Origin: Agrypnia vestita
Lineage: Eukaryota; Arthropoda; Insecta; Trichoptera; Phryganeidae
Direction: 5' to 3'
Assembly (NCBI GenBank): GCA_016648135.1
Contig: JADDOH010001982.1
Coordinates: forward strand, 55,445-119,444
DNA length: 64,000 bases
The translations under genes were made by a program, and so were the position numbers. Below are positions 45,516-55,817 of the stretch, one piece after another. Every line of letters starts with the position of its first letter. The first letter of the stretch is position 1. The notes under the pieces are model-generated. The model had not been told where the DNA came from and did not search any database. It worked only from the letters and a program-made list of their open reading frames with translations.

Positions 45516-45557
45516 CCTCCTGATGACGTTGAATACGAATTCAAAGAAACGTCGAGA
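45516..45557 (+). ncRNA. Hammerhead-like motif with GTC site
   Basis: CTC-CTGATGA (45520-45526), CG, stem II TTGAAT/ATTCAA with loop ACGA, then A, GAAACGTC (45546-45553), GAG. Stem I is CTC/GAG. All core boxes and the GTC site are intact; the bases at the foot of stem II (CG opposite A) do not pair. Lies 0.7 kb downstream of the GIY-YIG remnant on the same strand. Confidence 0.55.
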
Positions 45558-46084
45558 ATCGTTTCTCGGAAATACATACAGTTCGTATAAAATATCCGTG
45601 ACCATTTACAGTTAAATATGTCTAACGACCGTAACAACAACCTTAACTCTTTAATAATCTTTTTTTTTCTTTTTTACTAATTTCCAGAGATAATAAAAAA
45701 TCTTGTCGTAGATAAAATTGCTTTTCTTCATTACTTATTCTCCTTGTACTATTTTTTGTACTTTTTACCTATGAGATGATGCACTATTTCTGTTGATATG
45801 TTAAATGGCACGGCAGTGAGTCACGTGGGAAATTAATCGTTTTCCTTCTAAACGCCAATAAATCTGATTCTATAAAAATATCGATTATATTCAAAAAATG
45901 TCCTTGTTGGAGAGCTCCCTCTATCACGCATTTCAGATAATCTCAACTCGGGGATTTAATCAAAAAGAAGAATAACCGAAAAGCATTTTGACTGGTTTAA
46001 AATTTCTGGTGTACAAGAAAAAAAAATACGACTAGTATTAAACTAGTTACCGAGATATGAAAAGTATAATCGACTTACAAATTA

Positions 46085-46150
46085 GTCGTGTTTTTCACAG
46101 CGCGGGCTTGGTTTGATTTAAAAAATAATGCTTATATTTATTTTATCCTT
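46085..46150 (+). mobile_element. Possible SINE family S fragment
   Basis: ACAAATTAGTCGTGTTTTTC and GCGCGGGCTTGGTTTGA follow the family body with many changes. Confidence 0.35.
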
Positions 46151-46186
46151 ACTTTTTATACGCTTATAAGGACTTTATACAGTGTA

Positions 46187-46222
46187 GCTTACCCGCGCAT
46201 CTTCGCGCGCGTAGATTTCAAG
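46187..46222 (-). mobile_element. Helitron-like 3' hairpin remnant (tentative)
   Basis: The minus strand reads ACGCGCGCGAAGATGCGCGG then GTAAGCT. A similar GCGTGCGAAGCTGCGGGTAC lies at 52000-52024. These resemble GC hairpins near Helitron ends, but no CTAG is present. Confidence 0.3.
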
Positions 46223-46270
46223 TAACTTTTATTTATATTTTATCAATTATATAAATATGTACTGAGCATA

Positions 46271-46320
46271 ACGTATATATATATATATAATCTATATATA
46301 TATATATATATAGATATATA

Positions 46321-46360
<40 letters not shown>

Positions 46361-46372
46361 AATATATATATG
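46271..46372. repeat. (TA)n microsatellite, about 100 bp
   Basis: Alternating TA with three short interruptions (AATCTA-type). Confidence 0.95.
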
Positions 46373-46477
46373 TCGTCGTGCACTTTTTTATAGAACGTTT
46401 TGAGTTCTACAACTTCTCGATATATCTTATTTAAATATCTGTATACTAGTCCAAAGTTTTAAAAAGTTTGAGTCGAA

Positions 46478-46590
46478 ATATTGAAAGAATGGTGAAAACT
46501 TTGATGTCTATCTCCGTAACTATTGACTATTGACATAAGAACATTGTTGTTTGAACATTTTCGACTCATAATTTATGCAAGAATCTACTT
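46478..46590 (+). mobile_element. Decayed arm of the 569-bp snap-back MITE
   Basis: AAAACTTTGATGTCTATCTC, CGTAACTATTGACTATTGAC and ACATTTTCGACTCATAATT match 17455-17530 in order. Confidence 0.65.
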
Positions 46591-46989
46591 GAATTATCAC
46601 TGTTACACTCTACATGCATATATTATTTTAAGGTGACATGCTACCTCTCTATAGCAGAAAAATCTCGTGTTCTGGGAGGGATCGTACTAGCCAACTTTCC
46701 ACTAAGTAATGTTTTCTGCGTGTCTTGGCAGATAGAATAAAGCTCCACATGCCTCTCTCTGCGCACACAATTCTCGCCACATCCACATATGCACATGCAT
46801 ACATCTCGCGCATGCTCAGCGTCATCATATGTGAAATTAAAATAATATTTCCATAATTCACTCATTATTTGCCATTAATCCATCACTGGTATGGACTAAT
46901 AATAAGAATGTAAACATCATATTAATGTATCTTAACACGCTGTCGAACCTTGACATAAAAGGTTATTTAAGATGACTTTTTAATTTAAT

Positions 46990-47290
46990 GACATAAAAAG
47001 GACAATATCACTGGAAGACGGCTTACACGGTTAGCTAAATCACACTCCACACTCCGCAAACTTGGTGACTCCAAGGAGACCTGGAGCCACCAAGCTTGCG
47101 GGACGTGCTTTCAGCATTGCGGGCCCAGCCGTGTGGAATCAGCTACCTCCACGGAAAATCAGAAATCTTTCAAGAGGAGCATAAAAACTTACTTATTCGG
47201 GATGTCGCATCTGTAAAGCGCCCTTGAAGCGTCTTTCACGCAAAAACAGCGCTATGTAAATCATCGCAAACATAACATAACATTAAGATT
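46990..47290 (+). mobile_element. L2-type LINE 3' end, second copy
   Basis: Coding remnant with SFKRSIKTYLF in shifted frames, then TGTAAAGCGCCCTTGAAGCG and CAGCGCTATGTAAAT, the same 3' hairpin as at 21735-21780. The tail is AAACATAACATAACATTA rather than ATT repeats, so this is a different subfamily from the 20.7-kb copy. Confidence 0.7.
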
Positions 47291-47996
47291 GAAAGGTGAT
47301 GCTCATCGTCAATGTGGACATGACACTGGCTTCTCGGTCGATTCCTAGTGAGGTTCATATATTTTCTCAAGTCTAGGTTTTTTATTGTTTTATTACGCCT
47401 TTCTTGGCCTTGTGGATTGTTGTAATGTTAATAAAATAAAATAAAAAAAATTGTAGAAAAGAATCCAGAAGAAGTCGTCCCTCCCCAACATCTCTTCCTT
47501 CTAATAAGGATTCCAAGAGTGAATCGTCCGAAAGCGGATCAGGTAGCAAGTCACCAAGGAATAAAATTACTGAAATGGTGCTTCACTCGCTCTGGATAAA
47601 TTCGAATACGGACCCTACGTCATCGGCACGAGCCACCGTTTAAGGTCTTAGGCAAATATGGTCCGCAATGAATTTCATATGATGGAATGCAAACAGCAGG
47701 CGTAAATATTTGGCGGGGATAACAAGTCTGAGGGAAACGTTTTCGGATAGGATCAAATCAAAGTGACTAATTTACTTAGATGTTCCATTTAAACATCTAA
47801 AATACATAAAACCCTAACATTATCGCTACAAGACAATATTTTGATAAAGACAATATTTTGATAATATCACTACGTAGCAAGTACATTATAAATGAATATA
47901 TGTAATTACTTCTTTTTTTTTCAATTGTAGATTGACATTTTTAAAAAATATTGATTATATTATTTGTTTATATCTACTTCTTTTATATGAGTAATT

Positions 47997-48055
47997 CCAC
48001 CAACATGTTTCAGAAAAACCTTTCCATGATCATGGTCAGGGTGTTGTATAACTAA
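47997..48055 (-). ncRNA. Hammerhead-like motif disrupted by an insertion
   Basis: The minus strand reads ACACC-CTGACCATGATCATGG, AAAGGTTTTT, CTGAAACATGTTGG. A short duplication has broken the CTGANGA box. Confidence 0.5.
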
Positions 48056-48112
48056 AAACTATTGTAAAATAATAATTATATTATTGTTTTAACCTACTTA
48101 TATTCATTAATT

Positions 48113-48157
48113 ATTATACCTACATGTTTCGAAAAAACCTTTCCATCATCAGTGTGT
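48113..48157 (-). ncRNA. Hammerhead-like motif, intact core
   Basis: Minus strand: CTGATGA (48146-48152), extra T, GGAAA/TTTTTC stem II, GAAACATGTA, GGTAT. Core boxes are intact; stem I (ACACA with GGTAT) is weakened relative to the 35.2-kb copy. Confidence 0.55.
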
Positions 48158-48299
48158 TTTATAAATGTCAAAATATCGCAATGAAATGTCTTTTGTTTCT
48201 TGTTTTTTTTAATAATTTGAATAATTGTTTTTAAATATTATTGCTGAAGTTCTTGATTACTCGCAATTATTGAAAAAATTTTTGAATTGGGCTAGTAGT

Positions 48300-48600
48300 T
48301 AAATGTTATTGATTATTAATAATATTTTGCTTTACTAATTCCTATTGATTCTAAATTATTCAATTTCTGACCAAAATTATTTATGTGTAAAATAGAACGT
48401 ACTAAATTTTTATCAAAACCGTGAACATTTTCTAATAAATGATTTGCAAATTCAGAAAAATCATGATTATTCAGACATCTTAAATGTTCTTTATATAACT
48501 CTTACATTGAAGTTTCGAAAAAGGTTTTTCCAACATAAAATGCCGTACAATCTTTACACGACAGTTTATAAACACCTGAATTGTTAAATATGTATATTAT
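48300..48600 (-). pseudogene. Penelope-like GIY-YIG endonuclease fragment
   Basis: The minus-strand frame reads IFNNSGVYKLSCKDCTAFYV then GKTFFE, followed after a stop by ELYKEHLRCLNNHDFSEFAN, HLLENVHGF and a short helical tail. The GVY...YVGKT spacing and the SCKDC cysteines are those of the GIY-YIG domain at the C-terminus of Penelope-like proteins. The residues GVYKLSCKDCTAFYV are identical to those at 14.65 kb, so both copies are from one family. In-frame stops make it dead. Confidence 0.75.
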
Positions 48601-49154
48601 TTTGCATTTATGAGTAGTGTTCCCCCGAAAGGAAAAAAGTTCTGGGTCCCGGTGGTAATTAAATATTTTTTCGATAGTCAGATATTTTCTGTTTATCTCT
48701 CTTGTTGATTTATATAATTTGTTTTATTTAAATTACCACTTGGAAAAAAAATATATTTGTTCAACTCCATGTTAAAATTGTAATTAAGGAGAATTCACAC
48801 AAGTATTAAGGCACTAATTATTCCTCTTTCACTTCTAACCCGCTTCTAATCATCCACTTCATACCGTCATATGCCAGGGATTCGCTCTCGAATTGAGCGC
48901 GTTTATTTTTGATATCCGGAGATGTGTTTTGTAAGCTCTCCTTTTGGTATTTACCCAAATTAAAAAAAATGGATTAATTTAACTCAGGATTTTATTTGAT
49001 GACGTGGTGAGTTTTACATAAAACGATGTCGGAAGGGGGGGAAGTTAAAAAAATTCCGACAAGAAATAAAATGCACAAAACTATTATTTTGGAATATTAA
49101 CTATTTATTATTATTTTACATATTCTTGAAATATAATACTACTTGTTTCAACAT

Positions 49155-49530
49155 AGTAACTGTGAATATCCCAATTATAATAATTTCGTTTTCTGTTTTT
49201 CCGTCCGTCTGTCTGTCTGTCCCCGTAACTTCGCGAAACGTCCGTAACTTCTTTTTTTTTTTTTTCTTTTTTTTTTTTTCTTTTTTCTTTTTTCTCTTTT
49301 TTTTTTTTTCTTTTTCTTTTTCTTTTTATTTTTTCTTTTTTTTTTCTTTATAGTATATATATATATTTTTTTTTTCTTTATAGTATATTTTTTTGAATTT
49401 TTTTTTAAAAAACTTTTTATAATTTTTATTTCGAATTTTTTAAGATTTTTTTTTAATAAAATAAAAAAAATACTTATTCCTTAAGAGCCGACATGTAAAA
49501 GTACCGTCATTTTTGACGGGTTACTGCTAG
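49155..49530 (+). mobile_element. Helitron-like repeat H2, copy 1
   Basis: Starts near ATAATTTCGTTTTCTG, has TCTGTCCCCGTAACTTCGCG and CGTCCGTAACTTC, a T-rich expansion, then ACCGTCATTTTTGACGGG (hairpin) and TTACTGCTAG followed by T. The CTAG end after a hairpin fits Helitrons; the 5' TC end is not clear. The T-rich 49248-49440 part is a microsatellite expansion inside it. Confidence 0.5.
49248..49450. repeat. Poly-T/(TTTTTC)n low-complexity tract
   Basis: Pyrimidine tract, then A/T-only sequence; the phenylalanine-rich open frame over it is an artefact. Confidence 0.95.
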
Positions 49531-49952
49531 TTACGAATAATACTGTAAAGCTCTCAGTAGAAAACTCTCATCCGGGTGTTATTCTTTTAAAGTGGGTGTT
49601 CACTTGTCGCTCTCTCCCTGTACCGTGCCAGTGCTTTTGCTTTTCGGTGGTTTCTTAACTTACTCCACTCCAGCAACCAGCTCACCAATCTTTCCCTCAA
49701 CCATCCTGTTCTCTTTAATTTTGATCATTCTTCTTCAGCATCACTACAGAACTTTAAACCTGTTAGTACTACAAATTTCGTATAAATAATCTATAAGTTG
49801 AATAACTGCATTAGGAACTGCTGTGAAAACAAATTTAAAAGCTAACTATTCCAATATTTCATTTGATATTTATTACCTCTTACATTTATTTGTCTTTTTG
49901 CTTACATAGATATTTCTGTACTTTCAATTTTAATTTTAGTAAACGTTGTAAT

Positions 49953-49990
49953 CTGACGAAGATTTCATTGACTACGAAACATGTTGATTA
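49953..49990 (+). ncRNA. Hammerhead-like motif (Penelope family B)
   Basis: CTGACGA (49953-49959), a poor stem II, GAAACATGTTGATT. The flank ATTGAATAAACAGTGGTTT matches the motif at 10.45 kb (TTTCAATAAGTAGTGGTTT). Confidence 0.45.
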
Positions 49991-50480
49991 TTGAATAAAC
50001 AGTGGTTTCACACAAATTGTTTTCATTTTATTTTTATCTTATAATAGTATAAATCCGCAGATCAAAACATTCATGATCTATCTATCGTCAATTTAAATAA
50101 TTTTAATAAATCTAAATCTCAATGTTTACTCGTATAATCTATTACGTTTAACTGAAACTAAAACAATATGCAAATTCAACCATATGGTATCCATATTTTT
50201 TGTGGATCTTTTTGGGGAACCGGTTCAGGCAAGAATGAAACATTTTAGTTGTTTTTAACGTAGGTACTATATCATTATGTATGTTCTACCTCACTTTCAT
50301 TACTTTTTCTTTCACCGAGTGCTTTACTTTCTCCAACAGGAATTTTATTTAAAAAATTCGTTATCAATTTAGTGTTTTCGCACAAATAATTACATGCAGA
50401 GAACAACTGGTGTAGATCAAGAGGGTCACAGTTGACAACCACGACGTGCAATAGAGTGTCCTGCAACTAATAACTTATTA

Positions 50481-51361
50481 TTAGGTCCTTACATATGAAA
50501 TTGGCGTTTAGTATGGGAGGAACATAAAGCCGATTTTTTTTTATTATAATATATTTATTTAATCAAAGTATGTACCATTGCTATCTATGCACTTTTGCCA
50601 TCTCATAGGTAGTTCATCGATCCCTTTACTAAAAAAACCATTCGGACGGGAATCAATAAAATCTTTGAAGGCGGTTTGGACTGCCGCATCGGAGTTGATT
50701 TTTTTCCTTTGCAAGAAGTTATCCAAATTTCTAAAAAAATTGTAATCTTTTGGGGCAAGGTCCGGAGAGTACGATACGCAGCAGTCAACGCGCGTTTATT
50801 GATTTGCTTCACTCAATCGTGAGGTACCCACCTTTCAAGCTTTTTCACCTTACCAATTTGCTTCAAGTGGATTAAAACAGTTTTATCACTAACACCGCAG
50901 CCTGCAGCTAACTCGGATGTGGTTTGCGATGGATCCGCTTCCACAATAGCCTTCAATTCTTCATTATCAACTTTGGTCTCCGGCCGTCCACGGGGCTTGT
51001 TCTACAGGTAGAAATTTCCAGAACGAAAACGTTGGAACCAAAAACGCACTGTGTTTTCTTTTGCGGCACCGTCGCCATACACATCATTAATCCTTCGAGC
51101 CGTTTCTGCAGCACTGGTGCCACGGTGGAACTCGTACCTACTCGTAAATAACGCGATATTTCAAGTTTTTCATTTTGTAAACTGAGTGACGCAAAGAAAA
51201 AAACAATTGAGGAAAAAACAAATGAATTATAATTTTCAAAACACAAATACATGAGTAAATAGCTGTATAAATTTGGATTTGGAATTCCTAACCAAAGAGA
51301 AGATATTTGAGATCAAATTTGCCAGTACGGCAAAACGCCAATTTCATATGTAAGGACCTAA
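50481..51361 (-). mobile_element. mariner-family transposon, internally deleted, copy 1
   Basis: Perfect outer inverted repeats (TTAGGTCCTTACATATGAAA) flanked by TA on both sides (50479-50480 and 51362-51363), the Tc1/mariner target. At 881 bp it lacks several hundred bases of the usual 1.3 kb. On the minus strand the N-terminal helix-turn-helix part (RWVPHD end) runs into a short INKRALTAA piece and then jumps to the SPDLAP region. The first two catalytic aspartates are deleted. Confidence 0.85.
50575..51215 (-). pseudogene. mariner transposase relic, first and second catalytic Asp deleted
   Basis: Minus strand: the N-terminal domain with VRFWFQRFRSGNF, a stop, NKPRGRPETKVDNEELKAIV and GCGVSDKTVLIHLKQIGKVK (paired helix-turn-helix). 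It is followed by RWVPHD, then after the deletion the C-terminal part DYNFFRNLDNFLQRKK and DFIDSRPNGFFSKGIDELPM. The catalytic domain between them is gone. Ends may still be recognised by a complete transposase supplied in trans. Confidence 0.8.
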
Positions 51362-51449
51362 TATCTTCTTTTATTTACTATGATTTACAAATTTCCAATT
51401 GTATAGTTCTCTTATTTAAAAAAAATAATTAAAAATTAAATATAAAACA

Positions 51450-51703
51450 TAATAATTTCGTTGTCTGTCCGTCCGTCCGTCTGTCTGTCCCCGTAACTTC
51501 GCGTAACGTCCGTAACTGCGTTCAAATCACGGCTAAAAAAACGGCCGGAGATGAACCCCGGGCCACCAAATCCGAATCGGCCGATTAACGCATGTGGCTA
51601 CGGCCGCCACTCTGTAGACCACCAGCAAGACGCTATAAATATATATTAGGGCTTTACAAAGACGCGAACCAATGTTCCGTCATTTTTGATGGGTTACAGC
51701 TAG
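51450..51703 (+). mobile_element. Helitron-like repeat H2, copy 2
   Basis: TAATTTCGTTGTCTGTCCG, CCCCGTAACTTCGCGTAACG, then a GC-rich body absent from copy 1, then TTCCGTCATTTTTGATGGGT and TACAGCTAG followed by T. Same ends as 49155-49530. Confidence 0.55.
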
Positions 51704-52691
51704 TTTTATATAAAAAAACATAAATTTTATATATGTATGTAATTGAGACTTTCGTTCCGGTAATGAAATAAAATAAATAAAAAATGGTGTGATGTAAGGG
51801 AAAACCAAGGTACAACTATGTATAGCTGTTGCAAGCAAGTTCAAATATGGCAAAAGGTGCACGAACATTTGGTCCAACGAGAAAAAGTCTACGACAAAAA
51901 GGCGGCAAAAGATCCACGGACATTATATCTAAGACCTAAATGCAAGAAATAATTTATTTTTTTTACATACACACAATACACAAATTATCAAAAATCTACG
52001 CGTGCGAAGCTGCGGGTACAGTTAAGATTTATATATGGTGAATAAATGAGTGTCAATTTAGTTCATACATATTTCATATTTTAATACTTTACTATATCCA
52101 TATTTATTATTTACGTCAACTACACAGTTATTAAAATTGTGTAAGTAAATCACATAAGTCATATAACAAAATAAATATTTACATTAAAATCTATAATGCG
52201 CTTTTGTGGAATTATATTTTACGTGCTTGTATTATGACGTAATCGCAGAAACATTTAGGATACCAATATTTATTTTAAGAGGCATTTATTTTAGGCAAAA
52301 AGAAATTTTTATATTGGTATACGGCTTAAAATATGATATATTTTTTTACAGGATTAGTCATACGTTTTTGTACTTTTTAAATCGTTTTGTGCGGAGACCG
52401 ATACGCTATACGGAGCATGCTATACAACGCGAGTACTGTGTAAAACGTTTTTACAAAAACGATTATTATGTGATTGTCGACGCCTGTTTCACGCTCACTA
52501 CCATTATACAGTGCGAATAAATATTAATAAAATTAAATCGTGGATCAAGAAAATCGAGGAGGCAGGTTTTACGATATATAAGAAGAAAACCAGGTAGCCA
52601 CAGAGCAGAACAAGCAAAAAGAATGTCGTTCAAGTGAATGAATCTATACGAAATGATCTTGTCGACTCGCAAGCGTTCTGCTGCTATACTA

Positions 52692-52871
52692 CAGTCGCCG
52701 AAAGAGAGATCTTCGTACATTGACCCTACGCTACGCATCCCTTTCGCACGCGCACAATTATGTTGCTCGCACAGGCACAGCGTGGTGAGCGTGACAGCAA
52801 CACAACTGCACGCGTGCGACAAGGACAGTAGCGTAGGGTCAATGTACAAAAATCTCTCCTTTCGGCGACCG
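52692..52871. mobile_element. GC-rich fold-back MITE, about 180 bp
   Basis: Outer arms GTCGCCGAAAG...GTACATTGACCCTACGCTA pair with their complement at the right end. The pairing continues through CGCACGCG and GTTGCT to a loop near 52785, so nearly the whole unit is one hairpin. No target duplication was found. Confidence 0.75.
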
Positions 52872-53760
52872 AAGTTTATCATATACCAGGATGAACTTTG
52901 CGTCGAAGTTTGAAATCGGACTTGGAACAGCACTCATTGGCGGAAAATTTAAAAACGGATGATTGAAAAAAAACTCGTCGTTCGAGCGGTTCACCAATCT
53001 CAAAAACGTTCGTCCTCCGACGAGAAATCCATTTTCATTCGAACATAACATATTAACATCATGTTAATAAGCAAAATTGCGGGTTTTGGAGCAGGGAGGA
53101 CCCCGAATCAAACTTCAAACGCTTCTCCATTATCTAAAAGGGACAGTTTTCTTGTTGGATATTGCCACTCGTCTAGCTCTGTGATACATTCCTGATTGTA
53201 CGTGAAGAGCATCCGGGCCTAAGTATAGTGTTTACTCTGTATATGAACATGTAGAGTGAGCGGTGACTGTTGTAAAATATGATTTCATCGAGAAAACACC
53301 CCTTATACGTCATTTTTTTCCAGCCATAATGAAATGGCAGCCATTTCAATTTTTATGTTTCCCAAGCATGGGCGCGTGTGTCAATTTACTAAAATATACC
53401 CATGTAGAGGTCCTATAAATATCAAAGAGATCTCATTTGAAAGCTAAAATAATAAGGATCAATATTACGTTAAGTATTTCACCAAAATTAAAAAAAAAGA
53501 GATCAAAAACAAATGTTTAAATTTTTTTTTAAAAGTCTTTTTTTTTAGTTTATTTATTAATTTATTTTTTTTTAAAGTTTAATTATTAATAAAAAATAAA
53601 GGTCGTTTAAAATAAAGATATTTGCTTAAATCAAACATCAAAAAAATAATAAAATAAAATGTTTACTGTCAAAGAAATTTAAACATATTTTATGCTATTA
53701 AAGACTCCGACACCGGTTACCCGACAACTGTATGTACATCTGATTATAAATCGTCCCTTA

Positions 53761-53904
53761 GGCCCGGTTGTTTCAAGTTCGATCAAAGTAAGCGGTCGAT
53801 AAAAGCATAGATTTTTACGAAAACGGATCGTCTGATTGGTGGAGAACGTAAAATTTCAGTTTAAACTCTACGCTTACTTTGATCGAATTTGAAACAACCG
53901 GGCC
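53761..53904. mobile_element. 144-bp MITE with TTA target duplication (Harbinger-like)
   Basis: The termini GGCCCGGTTGTTTCAA and TTGAAACAACCGGGCC are followed inward by GTTCGATCAAAGTAAGC and its complement. TTA lies on both sides (53758-53760 and 53905-53907). The empty site exists in copy 1 of transposon U at 33378-33380 (CCCC-TTA-GAGGT), which proves the boundaries and the duplication. Confidence 0.9.
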
Positions 53905-55164
53905 TTAGAGGTAAAACTCACTAACTGACAGAGTACTTTTGAGATAATGAGGTTTAAACATTCAAAACGCGATATTAAATAAAGTACAAGTAATTTGTTG
54001 TTTATTTTTTTGCAGTATTGTAAGTAATTTAAGACTGCATAACATACAATAAAAATATTCAGGATAAATTTATATTTCATATTAATAAAAAGGTTTTTTG
54101 CACTTAGTGAATTTTACCTGGACAGAAAAAAAAAATGTTTTACTAAATATTTTTTCTTCTAGCGATTGATGTTTTAATACACTCTCATTTCATTTTAAAA
54201 AGTTGTATTTTAGTTTTAAAAAAACATATTAAATGCGAAAAAAACATAATTAACATTTTTACAGTATTCTAATAATCTTCCCCGCTAACACTTTTCTCAT
54301 AATCGGCTGGCTGTGGAGTCTTTTAATTTCATTTCATTCTGAAACAATAATGATAATAATAAATTATAATTAATAAATATAATAAACATTTACTATTATT
54401 ATTAGAAATATTTTTTCAATCTATCTTTAATCTATTGTCGATCCAGATGTAGTGAAATAGCGCAGCGCCTAGTTAAATGGGCTATAATTTCTCCGAAAAC
54501 GGAATATTATCGAAAATTCCATTATAAGTCATTTAAAATTATGTATTTGAAAAGCAATTAAGTAATTGCATTTATTTAGTTATTTGTTATTTATACACAT
54601 ATTATGATATGCTATAGTAGTTATATTATTAAATTAAAATTTTTTCAAGAAAATGGATATTTGTAATTCCCATAGTAAATATAATTAAGGCAATGACAAA
54701 AGAAATGTTAATGCACATAACCAATGTTCTTGGAAATGTAACTCAATTATTTTCTAAGAATTGTGTTTTTCGACCAACTAGGCAATTAAGAATATTTGTA
54801 TAATGAAATATAAGTGTACATGGGATTATCTGGATTATATTATTTGCACTTGCTAAGAAGAATTTTTACAAGGGCCTTTCTTTGTTTCGATATTTGGCAT
54901 TACCTTTATAAATAAACTATTTTTGTGGGTGTACACAACGGGACTCACTTTATCTTTCCGTGTTCCGAAAAATGTATTATGCTGGTTTATTTAACGAAAC
55001 TTTTATAATAAACGCACATATAAATGAAAGAAAATAATTGTTTTTATATATTAAATAATAACGATCAAGCATAATAAAAAAATAACAATTTTTCACACCG
55101 CAAAGAACTCTATATAAAATAAATCCCACGAAGACTAATAAATTTTAAAACCACTAACAAAAAA

Positions 55165-55350
55165 GAGTAGCTTGTTGGTCTTGTGGTTAGGACACTCGCC
55201 TCGTGATCCAAAGGTCGCGGGTTCGAACCTCACTCCAGACTAGCAAGTTAGTCCTATTTTCATAGCACAAGCGTTTAGCTTAGTTTGAAAATAGTAAGAA
55301 TATTGATGTGACACGTACTCCGTGATCACAACTCTATTTAAAAAAAATAA
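55165..55350 (+). mobile_element. SINE family S, copy inside transposon U copy 2
   Basis: Nearly identical to 34627-34815; same insertion point within the transposon. Confidence 0.85.
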
Positions 55351-55817
55351 AAATAACTTATCTATAGAAGTTCATAAACTAATTATAACGTCATCTAACT
55401 CTTTTTATCTATAAACCATGAAAAGCCACACTATATAACAATATTTAACTAGAATTACACCATAAGTTCCGTCGCTCGAGTTACAATTATTGCATTTAGT
55501 GAAACAACGAAGACAATTTTTCAATTTTGCCGCCACGTAAAAGTAACTAAGTGATTTGATGAGTTTTACCTGGACAGAATTATTGAAAATTTTCAAATGA
55601 TGAGTTTTACCACTAAATAACTTTGAATAGAGAAGAAATATTTACTTTTTGATTTTTTCCTAGGATAAAGGTGGAAAAAATATGAATGTTGGTATTCATA
55701 ACTCATTTTTGCCCAAAAGTGCACCTCTAAAGGGACGAAATTTAAATATTTAATATATTTTATGTTCACTAGGGTCTCTATTTACCTCAGATCAATAATA
55801 ATAAAAAAATATCATAC

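Larger units (their letters stand above)
47925..48610 (-). mobile_element. Penelope-like element 3' part, minus strand
   Basis: From high to low coordinates: a GIY-YIG remnant (48300-48600), a spacer, a hammerhead-like motif at 48113-48157, a second at 47997-48055, then the end region with TAGATTGACATTTT. The tandem motifs fit repeated Penelope terminal regions. RT sequence is missing. Confidence 0.75.
53752..55737. mobile_element. Unclassified DNA transposon U, copy 2 (perfect 4-bp TSD)
   Basis: The ends CGTCCC and GGGACG are flanked by AAAT on both sides (53748-53751 and 55738-55741). Apart from the 144-bp MITE in its left terminal repeat plus 3 bp of TTA, its length is 1,839 bp against 1,841 bp for copy 1. 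Differences are a handful of substitutions and small indels, such as about 16 bp near 54605. Carries the same SINE at the same site. Non-coding. Confidence 0.85.

Noticed and set aside
49126..49353. Open frame with long Phe runs
   Set aside because: Low-complexity T tract inside a Helitron-like repeat.
52206..52933. Frames of 104, 155 and 91 codons
   Set aside because: The last two mainly cross a self-complementary MITE, which opens frames on both strands; the first has no recognisable content.
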